Positions 53,725 to 63,744 of a stretch of 64,000 bases of DNA are shown one piece after another. The first letter of the stretch is position 1; each line of letters starts with the position of its first letter. Under the pieces are notes generated by a model. It was not told where the DNA came from. It ran no database searches and saw only the letters and a list, made by a program, of their open reading frames with translations. This stretch comes from Klebsiella grimontii. GTDB taxonomy: Bacteria; Pseudomonadota; Gammaproteobacteria; Enterobacterales; Enterobacteriaceae. Both the position numbers and the translations under genes were made by a program. The stretch is taken from NCBI RefSeq assembly GCF_900200035.1, contig NZ_FZTC01000022.1, positions 372,001-436,000 on the forward strand, in the 5' to 3' direction.

Positions 53725-53753
53725 AAACGGCCCCTGTCTGCCAGGGGCCGTTT
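53725..53753 (-). terminator. bamB terminator
   Basis: AAACGGCCCCTG (53725-53736) pairs with CAGGGGCCGTTT (53742-53753), a 12-base-pair stem, followed on the minus strand by TGGCTTTTTT. It sits between bamB and der, so der must also rely on read-through or its own promoter. Confidence 0.88.
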
Positions 53754-53777
53754 CTCAAAAATAGACTACCGCTGTTG

Positions 53778-54956
53778 TTAACGCGTAATCGCGTACAGCG
53801 TGCCGTCTTTCGCCTGAATCAGCAGCTTGCCGTCAGCCACAACCGGATCGGTCAGGAAGCCTGAGCTGTCTACCTTTTGCTGAGCCACAAAGTGACCATC
53901 TTCCGGGTTGACCCAGTGCATATAGCCTTCGCTATCGCCAACCACCAGGTTGCCATTATACAGCACAGGCGCCGTCAGCAGACGGTGCAGCAGATCGCTT
54001 TGCGTCCACAGCGTCACGCCGCCGTCGGTGGTAAGCGCCAGCAGACGGTCGTTTTGATCAACCAGGTATATACGGTTGCCGTCGACGATGAAATCGTTCA
54101 CTGAACCCAGCTCGCGTTTCCACATAATCTGGCCGCTGCGCAGATCCAGCGCCGTCAGGTTGCCGTTATAGGCCAGCGCATAAATCACGCCGTTCACTAT
54201 AACCGGCGTCGTGTCGACGTCGTTAAGACGGTCGATTTCAGTCGGACCGGTGGCGGTAGAGATACGCTGTTGCCAAATCATCTGGCCCTGCTGCATCAGC
54301 ACCGCGCTGACGCGACCGTTATCGCCGCCCACAATCGCTGCGCCGTACGCGGTAGCCGGAGCGGATTCGCCGCGCAGAGAGAGCGCTGGCATATCCAGGT
54401 TAACGGTCCATTTCACCGCGCCGTCAGCTTCGTTCAGCGCCTGCAGCTGACCGTTAGTAGTATGAATCAGCACCATACCGTCGCTGACGACCGGACGGGA
54501 AATCGCTTCACCCGCCACGCTCGCTTCCCATGCAACGGTACCGTCGCTGGTGTTCAGCGCGTAAACTTTCGCTTTTTCGCTACCGATATAAACATGGCCG
54601 CCGGAGACGGTCACGCCGCCGGAGAGCAGCGCAGGCGCGCGGGAGAACCAGCCGTCTTTCTCGGCCAGGTTAACCGACCACACCTCTTTGCCGTCGCCTG
54701 AATTCAGGGCTTTAACGGTGCCTTTACGATCGGCGGCATACACAACGCCATCAGCAAACGCCGGGTGCAGGTTAGAGTAGAATTCGCCAATACCGCCGCC
54801 AACGGAGGTGCTCCAGGACGTGGACGGCGTAAACTGGTTTTCCACCGTCGGCAGTGGCGACATTTTCACCACATCTTCTTCGCTGTTAAACAGCGAACAA
54901 CCGCTCAATAAGGTAACGGAAAGCAGCCCTGGCAAAAGTAATTTACGCAATTGCAT
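53778..54956 (-). CDS. bamB: Outer-membrane assembly lipoprotein BamB
   Basis: Eight-bladed beta-propeller lipoprotein of the BAM complex; 392 residues, same as E. coli. The signal ends LLSGC with Cys20 acylated. Repeated propeller motifs (GTVKALNSGDGKEVWS, AKVYALNTSDGTVAWE, GQLQALNEADGAVKW, GNLTALDLRSGQIMW) are clear. It starts ten bases after yfgM. Confidence 0.97.
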   Translation of the reverse strand: MQLRKLLLPGLLSVTLLSGCSLFNSEEDVVKMSPLPTVENQFTPSTSWSTSVGGGIGEFYSNLHPAFADGVVYAADRKGTVKALNSGDGKEVWSVNLAEKDGWFSRAPALLSGGVTVSGGHVYIGSEKAKVYALNTSDGTVAWEASVAGEAISRPVVSDGMVLIHTTNGQLQALNEADGAVKWTVNLDMPALSLRGESAPATAYGAAIVGGDNGRVSAVLMQQGQMIWQQRISTATGPTEIDRLNDVDTTPVIVNGVIYALAYNGNLTALDLRSGQIMWKRELGSVNDFIVDGNRIYLVDQNDRLLALTTDGGVTLWTQSDLLHRLLTAPVLYNGNLVVGDSEGYMHWVNPEDGHFVAQQKVDSSGFLTDPVVADGKLLIQAKDGTLYAITR

Positions 54957-54966
54957 CGAGTCCCTC

Positions 54967-55587
54967 TCAGATGGACAAATTATTTATTTTCATACGCATC
55001 ATTTCGCTGAGCGCCGGTGAAGCATCGCTTTTCGCGCCCGCTTCCCATGCCGCTTTCGCCCCTTGCTTATCGCCTTTGCTCAGCAGGATCTCGCCGCGCA
55101 GGTCGGCGACAATCGCGGTCCAGCCTTCGCCTTTCACGGCATCCAGGGTTTTCAGCGCGGCATCAGGCTGCTTAAGCTGCAGCTGTACGCGAGCAAGACG
55201 CATATTGATAACCGATTTCAGGTTATCATCAGAAGCGGCTGACAGCCCCTGCTGAAGCTGCTTTTCAGCGTTCTGCAGGTCGTTTTTATCGACAAACTGC
55301 TGCGCCAGCTCAAGAGACGCAAACGCACCATAGGTGTTTTTGCTGTCGGCGGCAAATTTCTGCGCCGCGTTCAGCGCTTCTGGTTTATCCGATTTGAGCG
55401 CGGAAATCGCATTTTCATATGCCAGAGACGAGCCCCTGGCGGTGTCCAGCTGATGGGAGGTCCAGTAGCGCCAGCCAACCAGCGCGCCAACGCCCAAAAT
55501 CACCCCGACGGCCAGCGCCTTGCCATTTTCAGCAAAGAAACGCTTTAACGCATCGACCTGATCGTTTTCGTTATTGTAAAGTTCCAC
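54967..55587 (-). CDS. yfgM: Periplasmic chaperone-associated protein YfgM
   Basis: Membrane-anchored TPR protein that associates with PpiD and the Sec translocon; 206 residues, same as E. coli. I chose GTG 55587 (VELYNNENDQVDALKRFF) because AAGGACTGC precedes it and E. coli starts at the equivalent point; the frame to 55653 would overlap hisS. One membrane helix (ALAVGVILGVGALVGWRYW, about 24-42) is followed by helical repeats. It lies between hisS and bamB. Confidence 0.94.
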   Translation of the reverse strand: MELYNNENDQVDALKRFFAENGKALAVGVILGVGALVGWRYWTSHQLDTARGSSLAYENAISALKSDKPEALNAAQKFAADSKNTYGAFASLELAQQFVDKNDLQNAEKQLQQGLSAASDDNLKSVINMRLARVQLQLKQPDAALKTLDAVKGEGWTAIVADLRGEILLSKGDKQGAKAAWEAGAKSDASPALSEMMRMKINNLSI

Positions 55588-55621
55588 GCAGTCCTTCTCC
55601 TGACTAATGATTCCCGGGAGA

Positions 55622-56896
55622 TTAACCCAGAAGTGTGCGCAAATGCGCGGCAACGCTATCCTGCGTTACGGTAGTTTGCTCACCTGAGCGTAAATCTTTC
55701 ACTACCACGTTTCCGTCGGCGATTTCTGATTCGCCCAGCACCAGCGCAACGCGAGCGCCCCATTTATCAGCGCGCGCAAACTGCTTCTTAAAGTTGCCGC
55801 CGCCGTGGTTGGTCATCAGCTTAACGCCGGGTAACGCATCGCGTACCTGTTCAGCCAGACGCATTGCTGCGGACTGGGTGTCAGTTCCGGAGGCTACCAG
55901 GTATATATCGACAACAGGATCGGCTTTAAATTCCGGATTCACTGCCTGAACCAGTAAAACAAGACGTTCCAGCCCCATCGCAAAGCCGACGCCAGGGGTA
56001 GCGCGACCGCCAAGCTGCTCAACCAGACCATCGTAACGGCCTCCGGCGCAGACGGTGCCCTGGGAACCGAGGCTGGTGGTGACCCACTCAAACACGGTGC
56101 GGTTGTAGTAGTCGAGACCGCGTACCAGACGCTGATTCACGGTATAGCGAATACCGGCATCATCCAGCAGCGCGCACAGCCCGGCAAAATGCGTTTTGGA
56201 CTCTTCATCAAGATAGTCGCCCAGCGTCGGGGCGTCGTTCAGCAGCGCCTGGACGTCCGGGTTTTTAGAATCCAGCACGCGCAGCGGGTTGGTGTACATG
56301 CGGCGTTTGCAGTCTTCGTCCAGCTTATCTTTAAACTGCTCAAGATAGGCCACCAGCGCGTCGCGATAGTTAGCGCGAGCCTCCAGCGAACCGATAGAGT
56401 TCAGCTCCAGCGCAACGTGGCCGGAGATACCCAGCTCGCGCCACCAGCGGGCGGTCAGCATAATCAGCTCGGCATCGATATCCGGCCCCTGCAGGCCAAA
56501 CGCTTCGGCGCCAATCTGGTGGAACTGACGGTAGCGGCCTTTTTGCGGACGTTCGTGGCGGAACATCGGCCCAATGTACCACAGGCGCTGTTCTTGATTG
56601 TACAGGAGACCATGTTCGATACCGGCGCGTACGCAGCCAGCCGTGCCTTCCGGACGCAGAGTCAGGCTATCGCCGTTACGGTCCTCAAAGGTGTACATCT
56701 CTTTTTCAACCACGTCGGTCACTTCGCCGATAGCGCGTTTGAATAACGGGGTCTGCTCTACAATCGGCAAACGGATTTCGCTGTAACCGTAGCTACCAAG
56801 CACCTGCTTCAGTGAGCCTTCAATGCGCTGCCAGAGAGCGGTTTCGCCCGGCAGATAATCGTTCATGCCACGGATGGCTTGAATGTTCTTTGCCAC
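55622..56896 (-). CDS. hisS: Histidyl-tRNA synthetase
   Basis: Class II aminoacyl-tRNA synthetase, 424 residues, same as E. coli. Motif 1 surrounds [15 protein letters not shown]; motif 2 includes [18 protein letters not shown]; the histidine-A signature [13 protein letters not shown] and motif 3 ([11 protein letters not shown]) are all visible. It is followed after 34 bases by yfgM and preceded by ispG with a 91-base gap. Confidence 0.97.
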   Translation of the reverse strand: MAKNIQAIRGMNDYLPGETALWQRIEGSLKQVLGSYGYSEIRLPIVEQTPLFKRAIGEVTDVVEKEMYTFEDRNGDSLTLRPEGTAGCVRAGIEHGLLYNQEQRLWYIGPMFRHERPQKGRYRQFHQIGAEAFGLQGPDIDAELIMLTARWWRELGISGHVALELNSIGSLEARANYRDALVAYLEQFKDKLDEDCKRRMYTNPLRVLDSKNPDVQALLNDAPTLGDYLDEESKTHFAGLCALLDDAGIRYTVNQRLVRGLDYYNRTVFEWVTTSLGSQGTVCAGGRYDGLVEQLGGRATPGVGFAMGLERLVLLVQAVNPEFKADPVVDIYLVASGTDTQSAAMRLAEQVRDALPGVKLMTNHGGGNFKKQFARADKWGARVALVLGESEIADGNVVVKDLRSGEQTTVTQDSVAAHLRTLLG

Positions 56897-56987
56897 GTTT
56901 ATTCTCTTTATATATACAAAAATGAACCCCGGCGCCTCGCGCCCGCAGGTTCAATCATACACGGGAAGCGTATCGCTTCCCAACACG

Positions 56988-58109
56988 TTATTTCGCTTCA
57001 ACCTGCTGGATATCGATACGACGCGCCTCATCCAGCATCGATGCTTTAGCGCGAATACGCGCTTCCAGCTGATCGATCATATCGTCGTTATCCAGCCTGT
57101 CTTTACGTACGCCGTCTTCGTACAGGCCGCTTTTCTTATTGCCGCCGGTTACGCCGAGGGTGGAAACCAGCGCCTCGCCGGGACCGTTTACCACGCAGCC
57201 AATGATCGAAATATCCATCGGCGTAATGATATCTTCCAGGCGCTGCTCCAGCGCGTTAACGGTACCGATAACGTCAAACTCCTGACGTGAACAGGTCGGG
57301 CAGGCAATAAAGTTGATCCCGCGAGAGCGAATACGCAGCGACTTGAGAATATCGAAGCCCACTTTGATCTCTTCAACGGGATCCGCCGCCAGAGAGACGC
57401 GCAGCGTATCGCCGATCCCTTCAGACAGCAGCAGGCCGAGGCCGATCGCGGACTTCACCGCGCCGCTGCGCGCGCCGCCCGCTTCGGTGATCCCGAGGTG
57501 CAGAGGCTGATCGATCTGTTTCGCCAACAGGCGATAGGATTCAACCGCGAGGAACACATCGGAGGCTTTTACGCTGACTTTAAACTGATCGAAGTTGAGA
57601 CGATCGAGATGATCGACATGGCGCATTGCCGATTCCAGCAGCGCCTGCGGGGTCGGTTCGCCGTATTTTTCCTGGAGATCTTTTTCCAGAGAACCGGCGT
57701 TTACCCCGATACGGATAGGAATATTTTTATCGCGAGCACAGTCCACCACCATGCGGATACGCTCTTCGTTGCCGATATTGCCCGGGTTAATACGCAGGCA
57801 ATCAACGCCGTATTCCGCTACCTTCAGCGCAATGCGGTAATCGAAGTGGATATCGGCAACCAGCGGGACGTTAACCTGCTGTTTGATAAGTTTGAACGCT
57901 TCCGCCGCATCCATCGTCGGCACCGAAACGCGCACGATATCCGCGCCAACGCGCTCGAGGGCTTTAATTTGATTTACCGTCGCCGCCACATCGGTGGTAC
58001 GCGTGTTTGTCATCGACTGTACGGCGATAGGGGCGCCATCGCCAATCGGCACATTCCCAACGTAAATTCGTTTTGATTTTCTACGTTGAATCGGAGCCTG
58101 GTTATGCAT
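56988..58109 (-). CDS. ispG: HMBDP synthase IspG (4Fe-4S)
   Basis: Penultimate enzyme of the MEP isoprenoid pathway, converting MEcPP to HMBPP with flavodoxin as donor; 373 residues. The iron-sulfur ligands are in [14 protein letters not shown] (two Cys) and [12 protein letters not shown] (third Cys), followed by the [11 protein letters not shown] loop. The TIM barrel starts [14 protein letters not shown]. It lies 26 bases after rodZ and is cotranscribed. Confidence 0.97.
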   Translation of the reverse strand: MHNQAPIQRRKSKRIYVGNVPIGDGAPIAVQSMTNTRTTDVAATVNQIKALERVGADIVRVSVPTMDAAEAFKLIKQQVNVPLVADIHFDYRIALKVAEYGVDCLRINPGNIGNEERIRMVVDCARDKNIPIRIGVNAGSLEKDLQEKYGEPTPQALLESAMRHVDHLDRLNFDQFKVSVKASDVFLAVESYRLLAKQIDQPLHLGITEAGGARSGAVKSAIGLGLLLSEGIGDTLRVSLAADPVEEIKVGFDILKSLRIRSRGINFIACPTCSRQEFDVIGTVNALEQRLEDIITPMDISIIGCVVNGPGEALVSTLGVTGGNKKSGLYEDGVRKDRLDNDDMIDQLEARIRAKASMLDEARRIDIQQVEAK

Positions 58110-58135
58110 GAAAAATCTCCCGCGTTACCCGTCTG

Positions 58136-59095
58136 TTACTGCGCCGGTGATTGTTCGGCATTAAGGGTCAGACGTGCAACCTGGTTAGTTCTGATAAAAC
58201 GACTTAAATCGACAGGTTTACCCAAATACTGAATCTGTACCGCTGCCGGGGCGCCGATTTTCAGTTTATAAGGTGCCTGGCCGCTCAGGTTGAGGTTACC
58301 GCCTTTACGCTGCAAACCGCTGAACAGCTTTTTACCGGTCGCATCGCTCACTTCCAGCCAGCAGTCGGCGGTGAAGTTCAGCACCAGATCCTGCGCGGAG
58401 GCCGCCGCAGCGGTCACGTTTGCCTGATCGGTCGGTAACGGCGTAGTTGCCGCCGTATCAACGTTTGCCTGCGAAGGCGCGACCACGGCGTTATTCTCGA
58501 CCGGAGCCGGGGCAGGTGCTGGAGCCGGCGCCGGAGAGGTCTCGACAGGCGCGCTGTTGGCAGCGGTGTCCGGTGCGGAATTCGCCGATTGATTATCCAG
58601 CGGGATGCTTTGGCTGTTGTTATCGCCAGAATTCAGTTCGGCGGAGGATTGATCGGCCATCGTGGAGATCTCATCCTGCTGCGCTTTGTGGTCCTGCCAC
58701 CACCAGGCGCCGCTGAGGCCGATCACCACGAACAGCACCAGCCAGGTAAAGCTCATCAGCCAACCGTCGCGCTTTTTGCGACGTTTACCCAGCGAGAAGG
58801 TCTGCATGGGGGCAACTTTCGCCGCCCGAATCGGAGCCTGCTTGGCCATCATCGGCAGCAGCTCTTCTTCTGGAATGTGCACAAGGCGAGCATAAGAGCG
58901 GATATAGCCGCGCAGGAAGGTTGAAGCAAGATCGGCGGGTGCCTTATCGTCTTCAATATCACGAACCGTGGAAACCTTCAGGCATAAGCGTTCAGCCACC
59001 GCCTGCTGGCTGAGCCCGAGTTGTTCGCGGGCATTACGCAGACGCGCGCCCGTAGTGTTTGCTTCTTGATGGTCTTGAGTGGCTTCAGTATTCAT
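58136..59095 (-). CDS. rodZ: Cytoskeletal protein RodZ
   Basis: Bitopic membrane protein that links MreB to the elongasome; 319 residues (E. coli 337). The N-terminal helix-turn-helix [32 protein letters not shown] binds MreB rather than DNA. A basic stretch (GKRRKKRDG) precedes the single membrane helix (about 112-133). The periplasmic linker is rich in P, A, N and S ([11 protein letters not shown] near residue 200), and a beta domain ends the protein. The linker is shorter than in E. coli. Confidence 0.94.
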   Translation of the reverse strand: MNTEATQDHQEANTTGARLRNAREQLGLSQQAVAERLCLKVSTVRDIEDDKAPADLASTFLRGYIRSYARLVHIPEEELLPMMAKQAPIRAAKVAPMQTFSLGKRRKKRDGWLMSFTWLVLFVVIGLSGAWWWQDHKAQQDEISTMADQSSAELNSGDNNSQSIPLDNQSANSAPDTAANSAPVETSPAPAPAPAPAPVENNAVVAPSQANVDTAATTPLPTDQANVTAAAASAQDLVLNFTADCWLEVSDATGKKLFSGLQRKGGNLNLSGQAPYKLKIGAPAAVQIQYLGKPVDLSRFIRTNQVARLTLNAEQSPAQ

Positions 59096-59370
59096 TCGCT
59101 ACAACTACTGGTACGTGAAATTTAAAATTCAGCGCCGGTTACCCCGCGCCGCGAGACATCTGCTCAACGTCAGACAAACAGTATAAGTCCGTATGACCTG
59201 GTATCACAGAGACTTATCAAAATTGAATGCTAAGCGGTTGTTGTACCGCTACATACTGCCTCAAAGTCGACAAAAACGCACCGTAATTATTAACCACAAC
59301 AGCGTATTTCGCCCGGCTATTCCACAAATATGCAACGCACCGCCCAGGCTGTGCGCTGCATCATTTATGA

Positions 59371-60537
59371 TCAGACCGCCTTCACGTCGATCGCTTCGCC
59401 CTGCATACGTTTACGCAGCGTACGCTTGGTACGGTCGATAACGTCGCCGGCCAGCTGACCGCAGGCGGCGTCGATATCGTCGCCGCGGGTTTTACGCACG
59501 ATCGTGGTGAAACCATACTCCATTAACACCTTGGAGAAACGGTCGATACGGCTGTTGGAGCTACGGCCATACGGCGCGCCAGGGAAGGGGTTCCATGGGA
59601 TCAGGTTGATCTTGCACGGCGTATCTTTCAGCAGCGCGGCCAGCTCATGCGCATGCTCGGTGCCGTCGTTGACGTGATCCAGCATGACGTATTCGATAGT
59701 GACGCGGCCCTGGTTGGCGTTGGACTTCGAAATATAGCCGCGCACCGAGTTCAGGAAGGTCTCGATGTTGTATTTCTTGTTGATCGGCACGATTTCGTCG
59801 CGAATGGTATCGTTCGGCGCGTGCAGAGAGATGGCCAGCGCGACGTCAATCATATCGCCAAGCTTATCAAGCGCTGGCACCACGCCGGAGGTGGAGAGCG
59901 TGACGCGACGCTTAGAAAGACCAAAGCCGAAGTCGTCAAGCATGATTTCCATGGCCGGAACCACGTTAGTCAGGTTCAGCAGCGGCTCGCCCATCCCCAT
60001 CATCACCACGTTGGTAATCGGACGTACGCCGGTGGTCTTCACCGCGCCGACGATTTTCGCCGCGCGCCAGACCTGGCCGATAATTTCCGAAACCCGCAGG
60101 TTGCGGTTAAAACCCTGCTGGGCCGTAGAACAGAATTTACACTCCAGCGCGCAGCCCACCTGGGAAGAAACGCACAGGGTGGCGCGATCGTCTTCCGGGA
60201 TGTACACGGTTTCGACGCGCTGATCGCCAACGGCAATCGCCCACTTGATGGTGCCGTCGCTCGAGCGCTGCTCTTCCACGACTTCCGGCGCGCGGATCTC
60301 CGCGACTTCCTTTAATTTTCCGCGCAGAACCTTGTTGATGTCGGTCATCTCATCAAAGTTATCGCAGCAGTAGTGATACATCCATTTCATCACCTGATCG
60401 GCGCGAAAAGGCTTTTCGCCCATGTTTTTGAAAAACTCGCGCAGCTGCTGACGGTTCAAATCCAGCAGGTTGATTTTGGCATCTTTGTTCGGCACCGTCA
60501 GAGCGGCGCTATCAGGCGTGACTATTTGTTCAGACAT
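59371..60537 (-). CDS. rlmN: Dual-specificity 23S rRNA/tRNA methyltransferase RlmN
   Basis: Radical-SAM enzyme that methylates C2 of A2503 in 23S rRNA and A37 in several tRNAs; 388 residues (E. coli 384). The CxxxCxxC iron-sulfur motif reads [10 protein letters not shown] near residue 125. The second catalytic cysteine is in [19 protein letters not shown] near the C-terminus, with the first methyl-carrying Cys likewise conserved. It heads the rodZ-ispG-hisS series, with a 275-base gap to rodZ. Confidence 0.96.
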   Translation of the reverse strand: MSEQIVTPDSAALTVPNKDAKINLLDLNRQQLREFFKNMGEKPFRADQVMKWMYHYCCDNFDEMTDINKVLRGKLKEVAEIRAPEVVEEQRSSDGTIKWAIAVGDQRVETVYIPEDDRATLCVSSQVGCALECKFCSTAQQGFNRNLRVSEIIGQVWRAAKIVGAVKTTGVRPITNVVMMGMGEPLLNLTNVVPAMEIMLDDFGFGLSKRRVTLSTSGVVPALDKLGDMIDVALAISLHAPNDTIRDEIVPINKKYNIETFLNSVRGYISKSNANQGRVTIEYVMLDHVNDGTEHAHELAALLKDTPCKINLIPWNPFPGAPYGRSSNSRIDRFSKVLMEYGFTTIVRKTRGDDIDAACGQLAGDVIDRTKRTLRKRMQGEAIDVKAV

Positions 60538-60825
60538 AATTGATTCCGGCCTCGTTATTACACGTTATGGCCCCTGGAGGGTTGAAAAAAGAAACGCCCC
60601 GGGAGCGACTGCTCATCCGGGGCGCTGTATTCTACAAATTCTGGCCCATCAATACCACGTTTGCACGCTGCAATGATGAAAAAATCTGTAACTGCCTGGC
60701 AGATCCTATAAGGATTTTCGATTGTCGCAAGGCGGCAAGCAAGTGAAGCCCCGGGAGCATAGATAACTATGTGACCGGGTGAACGCGCGCAGCCAATACC
60801 GCGACGGTCGAAAAGCCGACGAGGA
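60538..60825. other. ndk-rlmN intergenic region with ERIC element
   Basis: These 288 bases hold an ERIC-type repeat next to the ndk stop, a minus-strand terminator at 60585-60626, and the rlmN promoter in the remaining part. The weak open frame across it (60558-61016) has no family resemblance. Confidence 0.7.
60585..60626 (-). terminator. Terminator downstream of ndk and the ERIC element
   Basis: CGCCCCGG (60595-60602) pairs with CCGGGGCG (60617-60624). On the minus strand the stem is followed by TTTCTTTTTT. It lies about 200 bases past the ndk stop, beyond the inserted repeat, so it is probably the original ndk terminator displaced by the repeat. Confidence 0.75.
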
Positions 60826-60828
60826 TTA
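60703..60828. repeat. ERIC (IRU) repeat
   Basis: About 126 bases with the hallmark core AAGTGAAGCCCCGGGAGC, a central palindrome CATAG-ATAA-CTATG and GTGACCGGGTGAACGCGC. These align with the two conserved ERIC primer sites (AAGTAAGTGACTGGGGTGAG-type and its mirror). The ends are approximate. It abuts and slightly overlaps the ndk stop codon, so it would be transcribed as part of the ndk mRNA. Confidence 0.8.
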
Positions 60829-61257
60829 GCGGGTGCGCGGACAAACCTCGCCTTCAGCAAAGAAAAACGCGATTTCGCGCGCGGCGGATTCAACAGAATC
60901 GGAACCGTGGGTGCCGTTCTCGGTGAAGCTGTCAGCGTAGTCTGCGCGCAGGGTACCCGCCAGCGCGTTCGCCGGGTTGGTTGCGCCCAGCAGGTCACGA
61001 TGACGCTGAACCGCATTTTCGCCTTCCAGCACGGAAACCACGATCGGACCGGAAGTCATAAATTCAACCAGACCGTCAAAGAACGGGCGACCTTCGTGCT
61101 CAGCATAGAAGCCGCGAGCCTGCTCAACGGTCAGATGCAGCATTTTGGTGCCAACAATTTTGAACCCTGCAGCTTCAAAGCGAGAAAAGATGCCGCCAAT
61201 AACGTTTTTTGCCACCGCGTTTGGTTTGATGATGGAAAAAGTACGTTCAATAGCCAT
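60826..61257 (-). CDS. ndk: Nucleoside diphosphate kinase
   Basis: Transfers the terminal phosphate from ATP to other NDPs through a phosphohistidine; 143 residues, same as E. coli. The catalytic histidine is in [14 protein letters not shown] (about residue 117), with the [15 protein letters not shown] segment before it. AAAGAGG precedes the ATG. Its stop codon coincides with the edge of the ERIC element. Confidence 0.97.
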   Translation of the reverse strand: MAIERTFSIIKPNAVAKNVIGGIFSRFEAAGFKIVGTKMLHLTVEQARGFYAEHEGRPFFDGLVEFMTSGPIVVSVLEGENAVQRHRDLLGATNPANALAGTLRADYADSFTENGTHGSDSVESAAREIAFFFAEGEVCPRTR

Positions 61258-61419
61258 GATAACCTCTTTATATATGTTGTTCTGTTTCGCAGATGAGACC
61301 GATAAATACGGCGCGAATTATAATCATCATCTAAGGCGGTTGCCTATGTGTTTAGGTAACATTTTTTTAAAAAAAAGCGACCTTAAACAACAAATCCGGC
61401 TAATTCAGGCAAGTTCTGT

Positions 61420-63744
61420 TTATTGCACGGTGAAGTTAGCGGCAACAATCTGCCCCGCCTCATCCATCACCACTAGCTGATAACTATCGGGGCGCTCAAG
61501 GTTAAGGATGGCGCTGGCGCCTTCCGCGGTCAGCGGTTCGCCGTTCAGAAACCACCAGCGCCGCCCTTCCCCGCCGGTCGTTTGCAGCGGCAGCATCACC
61601 TTCAGCTCGCCGGGCAGACGTTTAACCACCGCGCCTTCACGGATGCCGGATAGCACCAGCGGGGCGGCATCGACGGTTTGCACCGGCGGGCAGTCCGCCG
61701 AAACCGCCGGCAACCTGGCGCGACGCCGTTCGCCCGCGGGCAGCCAGGGTTCAAGCGGCAGCGGCCAGACGTCGAGGCTTTTCGCCACCGCGCCTGGGCA
61801 ATCTGCCGCCACCCGCTCCCCTTTCTCATTCAGCCATACCGGAAAACGAATCCCGCGAATCCCCTCCTGACCAGGCAGCAGCAGGGTCGGCGGCTGGCTC
61901 TCGTCGAGCAGCCAGGTTGCCAGCCGTCGGCGGCAGTTCGCGTCGCCCGCCGCTAAATTCTGCCCGCCGGGCCAGCACACGGTCCCGGCGCTGACCGACG
62001 ACGGGCGAGGATCGGCCGGTAATCCGCCGCGGCTCATAGCCGGTCGCGCCAGCAGCAGATTATTGACCTGATTCAGCAGCGGCACCGCGCTGACGAAGCC
62101 AAACTGTCCGACGACCGGCGTGCCGTCGGGCCGTCCGGTCCAGATACCAATCAGATAGCGGGCATTCACGCCGATCGCCCAGGCGTCGCGATAGCCGTAG
62201 CTGGTGCCGGTTTTCCACGCCAGCGGCACCACCTTCACCAGCGACGCATCGGGCACCGGCTGCGCTTCGCCGGCCAGTATGCGCCGCACGATCCACGCGG
62301 CCCCCGGCGACAGCAGCGGCCTCTCAACCAGCGGCGAGTCCGGCGTGATGCGCAATTGTCCCGCCTTGCCGTGGCGGGCGAACGCGCTGTACGCCGCCAC
62401 GATATCCGCCAGACGCGCGCCGGCGCCGCCGAGGATCAGCGATAAATTCGGCTCCGCGCCGGCGGGTAGCATCAGCGGCAATCCGGCATTGCGTAGCCTG
62501 GCGGCAAAACGCTTCGGTCCGTAGGCCTCCAGCACCTGCACTGCCGGAAGGTTCAGCGAGCGAACCAGCGCGTCGCTGGCGCTCACCGGCCCGTGAAACC
62601 CGCTGTCAAAGTTGCCCGGTCGGTAGTCGCTAAAGCGTCGCGGCACGTCCTGCAGTAATGAGGCCGGATGGATCAGCCCCTCATCCAGTGCCATACCATA
62701 GACAAACGGCTTCAGTACCGAGCCGGGGGAGCGGATCGCCGAGACCATATCAATATGACCAAAGCGGCTATCATCGCCAATATCCACCGATCCTACCCAG
62801 CCGCGCACCTTCATATTGGTATGGTCGACCACGATCATCGCTAAAGAACTGCGCGGCGGCAGGCGCGATTTCCAGTTCAGCGCCAGATCTTCCAGCTGCC
62901 GCTGTAGCCCGGCATCCAGCGTCGTGACCACCTTCTCTGCGCGGCTGCTCGCCAGCGCGCGGCGGGCAAAAAGCGGCGCCAGCTGCGGCATCTGCCGCGG
63001 AAACAGCCAGACGGGCTCTTCGAGAGCTTCTCGCACCGGCTGCGACGGCCACACGCCCTGGCTTTCCATTCGCAGCAGGACTTTATCGCGCGCCGCCTGC
63101 GCCCGCTCGGGCCAGCGGTCCGGACGTAAGCGGCTCGGCGCCTGCGGCAATACCGCCAGCAGCGCCGCTTCGCCGTAGCTTAGCTGCGCGGGGGGTTTAC
63201 CCAGATAGGCCCAGCTGGCCGCGCCGATCCCCTGCAGCGTACCGCCGAACGGCGCCCGGTTGAGGTAGAGCGTGAGGATCTCGCTTTTTGACAGATGCCA
63301 CTCCAGCTGCAGCGCTCGCCATAGCTGCCGCAGCTTGCCGCCAAAGGTGCGGGGATGAGGATCGAGCAGGCGCGCCACCTGCATAGTGAGGGTGCTGCCC
63401 CCGGAGATCACTCTGCCGGAAGTGAGATCCTGCCAGGCGGCGCGAGCGATCGAGAGCGGATTGACGCCGGGATGATCCCAGAACCAGCGATCTTCATAGT
63501 GGATCAGCGCCTGTAAATAGCGTGGCGAAACGTCGGCCAGCGTCACCGGATAGCGCCAGACGCCCTGCGCATCGGCAAAGCGCCACAGCGGCGTGCCGTC
63601 TTCCGCCACCACCACTCTGGCAGGCGTAACCTCATGCAGCGGCAGCGGCCATAGCCGATCGGCCGCCAGCAGCAATAGCCACAGCAAAAAAATAAACGCC
63701 GCCAGCCAGCGCCAGCGGCGTTTTATACGCTTCAATACCCGCAT
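61420..63744 (-). CDS. pbpC: Penicillin-binding protein 1C
   Basis: Bifunctional class-A PBP, 774 residues (E. coli 770), with an N-terminal membrane anchor (WLAAFIFLLWLLLLAADRLW, about 13-32). The glycosyltransferase GT51 domain carries HYEDRWFWDHPGVNP and GGSTLTMQVARLL. The transpeptidase domain has SxxK in RSPGSVLKPFVYG near residue 336, SLN in RSLNLP and KTG in WKTGTSYGYRDAW. A PBP1C-specific BiPBP_C domain ends it. The ATG directly follows the yfhM stop (TAA-ATG), so the two are coupled. Confidence 0.96.
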   Translation of the reverse strand: MRVLKRIKRRWRWLAAFIFLLWLLLLAADRLWPLPLHEVTPARVVVAEDGTPLWRFADAQGVWRYPVTLADVSPRYLQALIHYEDRWFWDHPGVNPLSIARAAWQDLTSGRVISGGSTLTMQVARLLDPHPRTFGGKLRQLWRALQLEWHLSKSEILTLYLNRAPFGGTLQGIGAASWAYLGKPPAQLSYGEAALLAVLPQAPSRLRPDRWPERAQAARDKVLLRMESQGVWPSQPVREALEEPVWLFPRQMPQLAPLFARRALASSRAEKVVTTLDAGLQRQLEDLALNWKSRLPPRSSLAMIVVDHTNMKVRGWVGSVDIGDDSRFGHIDMVSAIRSPGSVLKPFVYGMALDEGLIHPASLLQDVPRRFSDYRPGNFDSGFHGPVSASDALVRSLNLPAVQVLEAYGPKRFAARLRNAGLPLMLPAGAEPNLSLILGGAGARLADIVAAYSAFARHGKAGQLRITPDSPLVERPLLSPGAAWIVRRILAGEAQPVPDASLVKVVPLAWKTGTSYGYRDAWAIGVNARYLIGIWTGRPDGTPVVGQFGFVSAVPLLNQVNNLLLARPAMSRGGLPADPRPSSVSAGTVCWPGGQNLAAGDANCRRRLATWLLDESQPPTLLLPGQEGIRGIRFPVWLNEKGERVAADCPGAVAKSLDVWPLPLEPWLPAGERRRARLPAVSADCPPVQTVDAAPLVLSGIREGAVVKRLPGELKVMLPLQTTGGEGRRWWFLNGEPLTAEGASAILNLERPDSYQLVVMDEAGQIVAANFTVQ

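Noticed and set aside
60558-61016. 152-codon minus-strand frame spanning the ERIC element and ndk
   Set aside because: Largely out-of-frame ndk plus repeat DNA.
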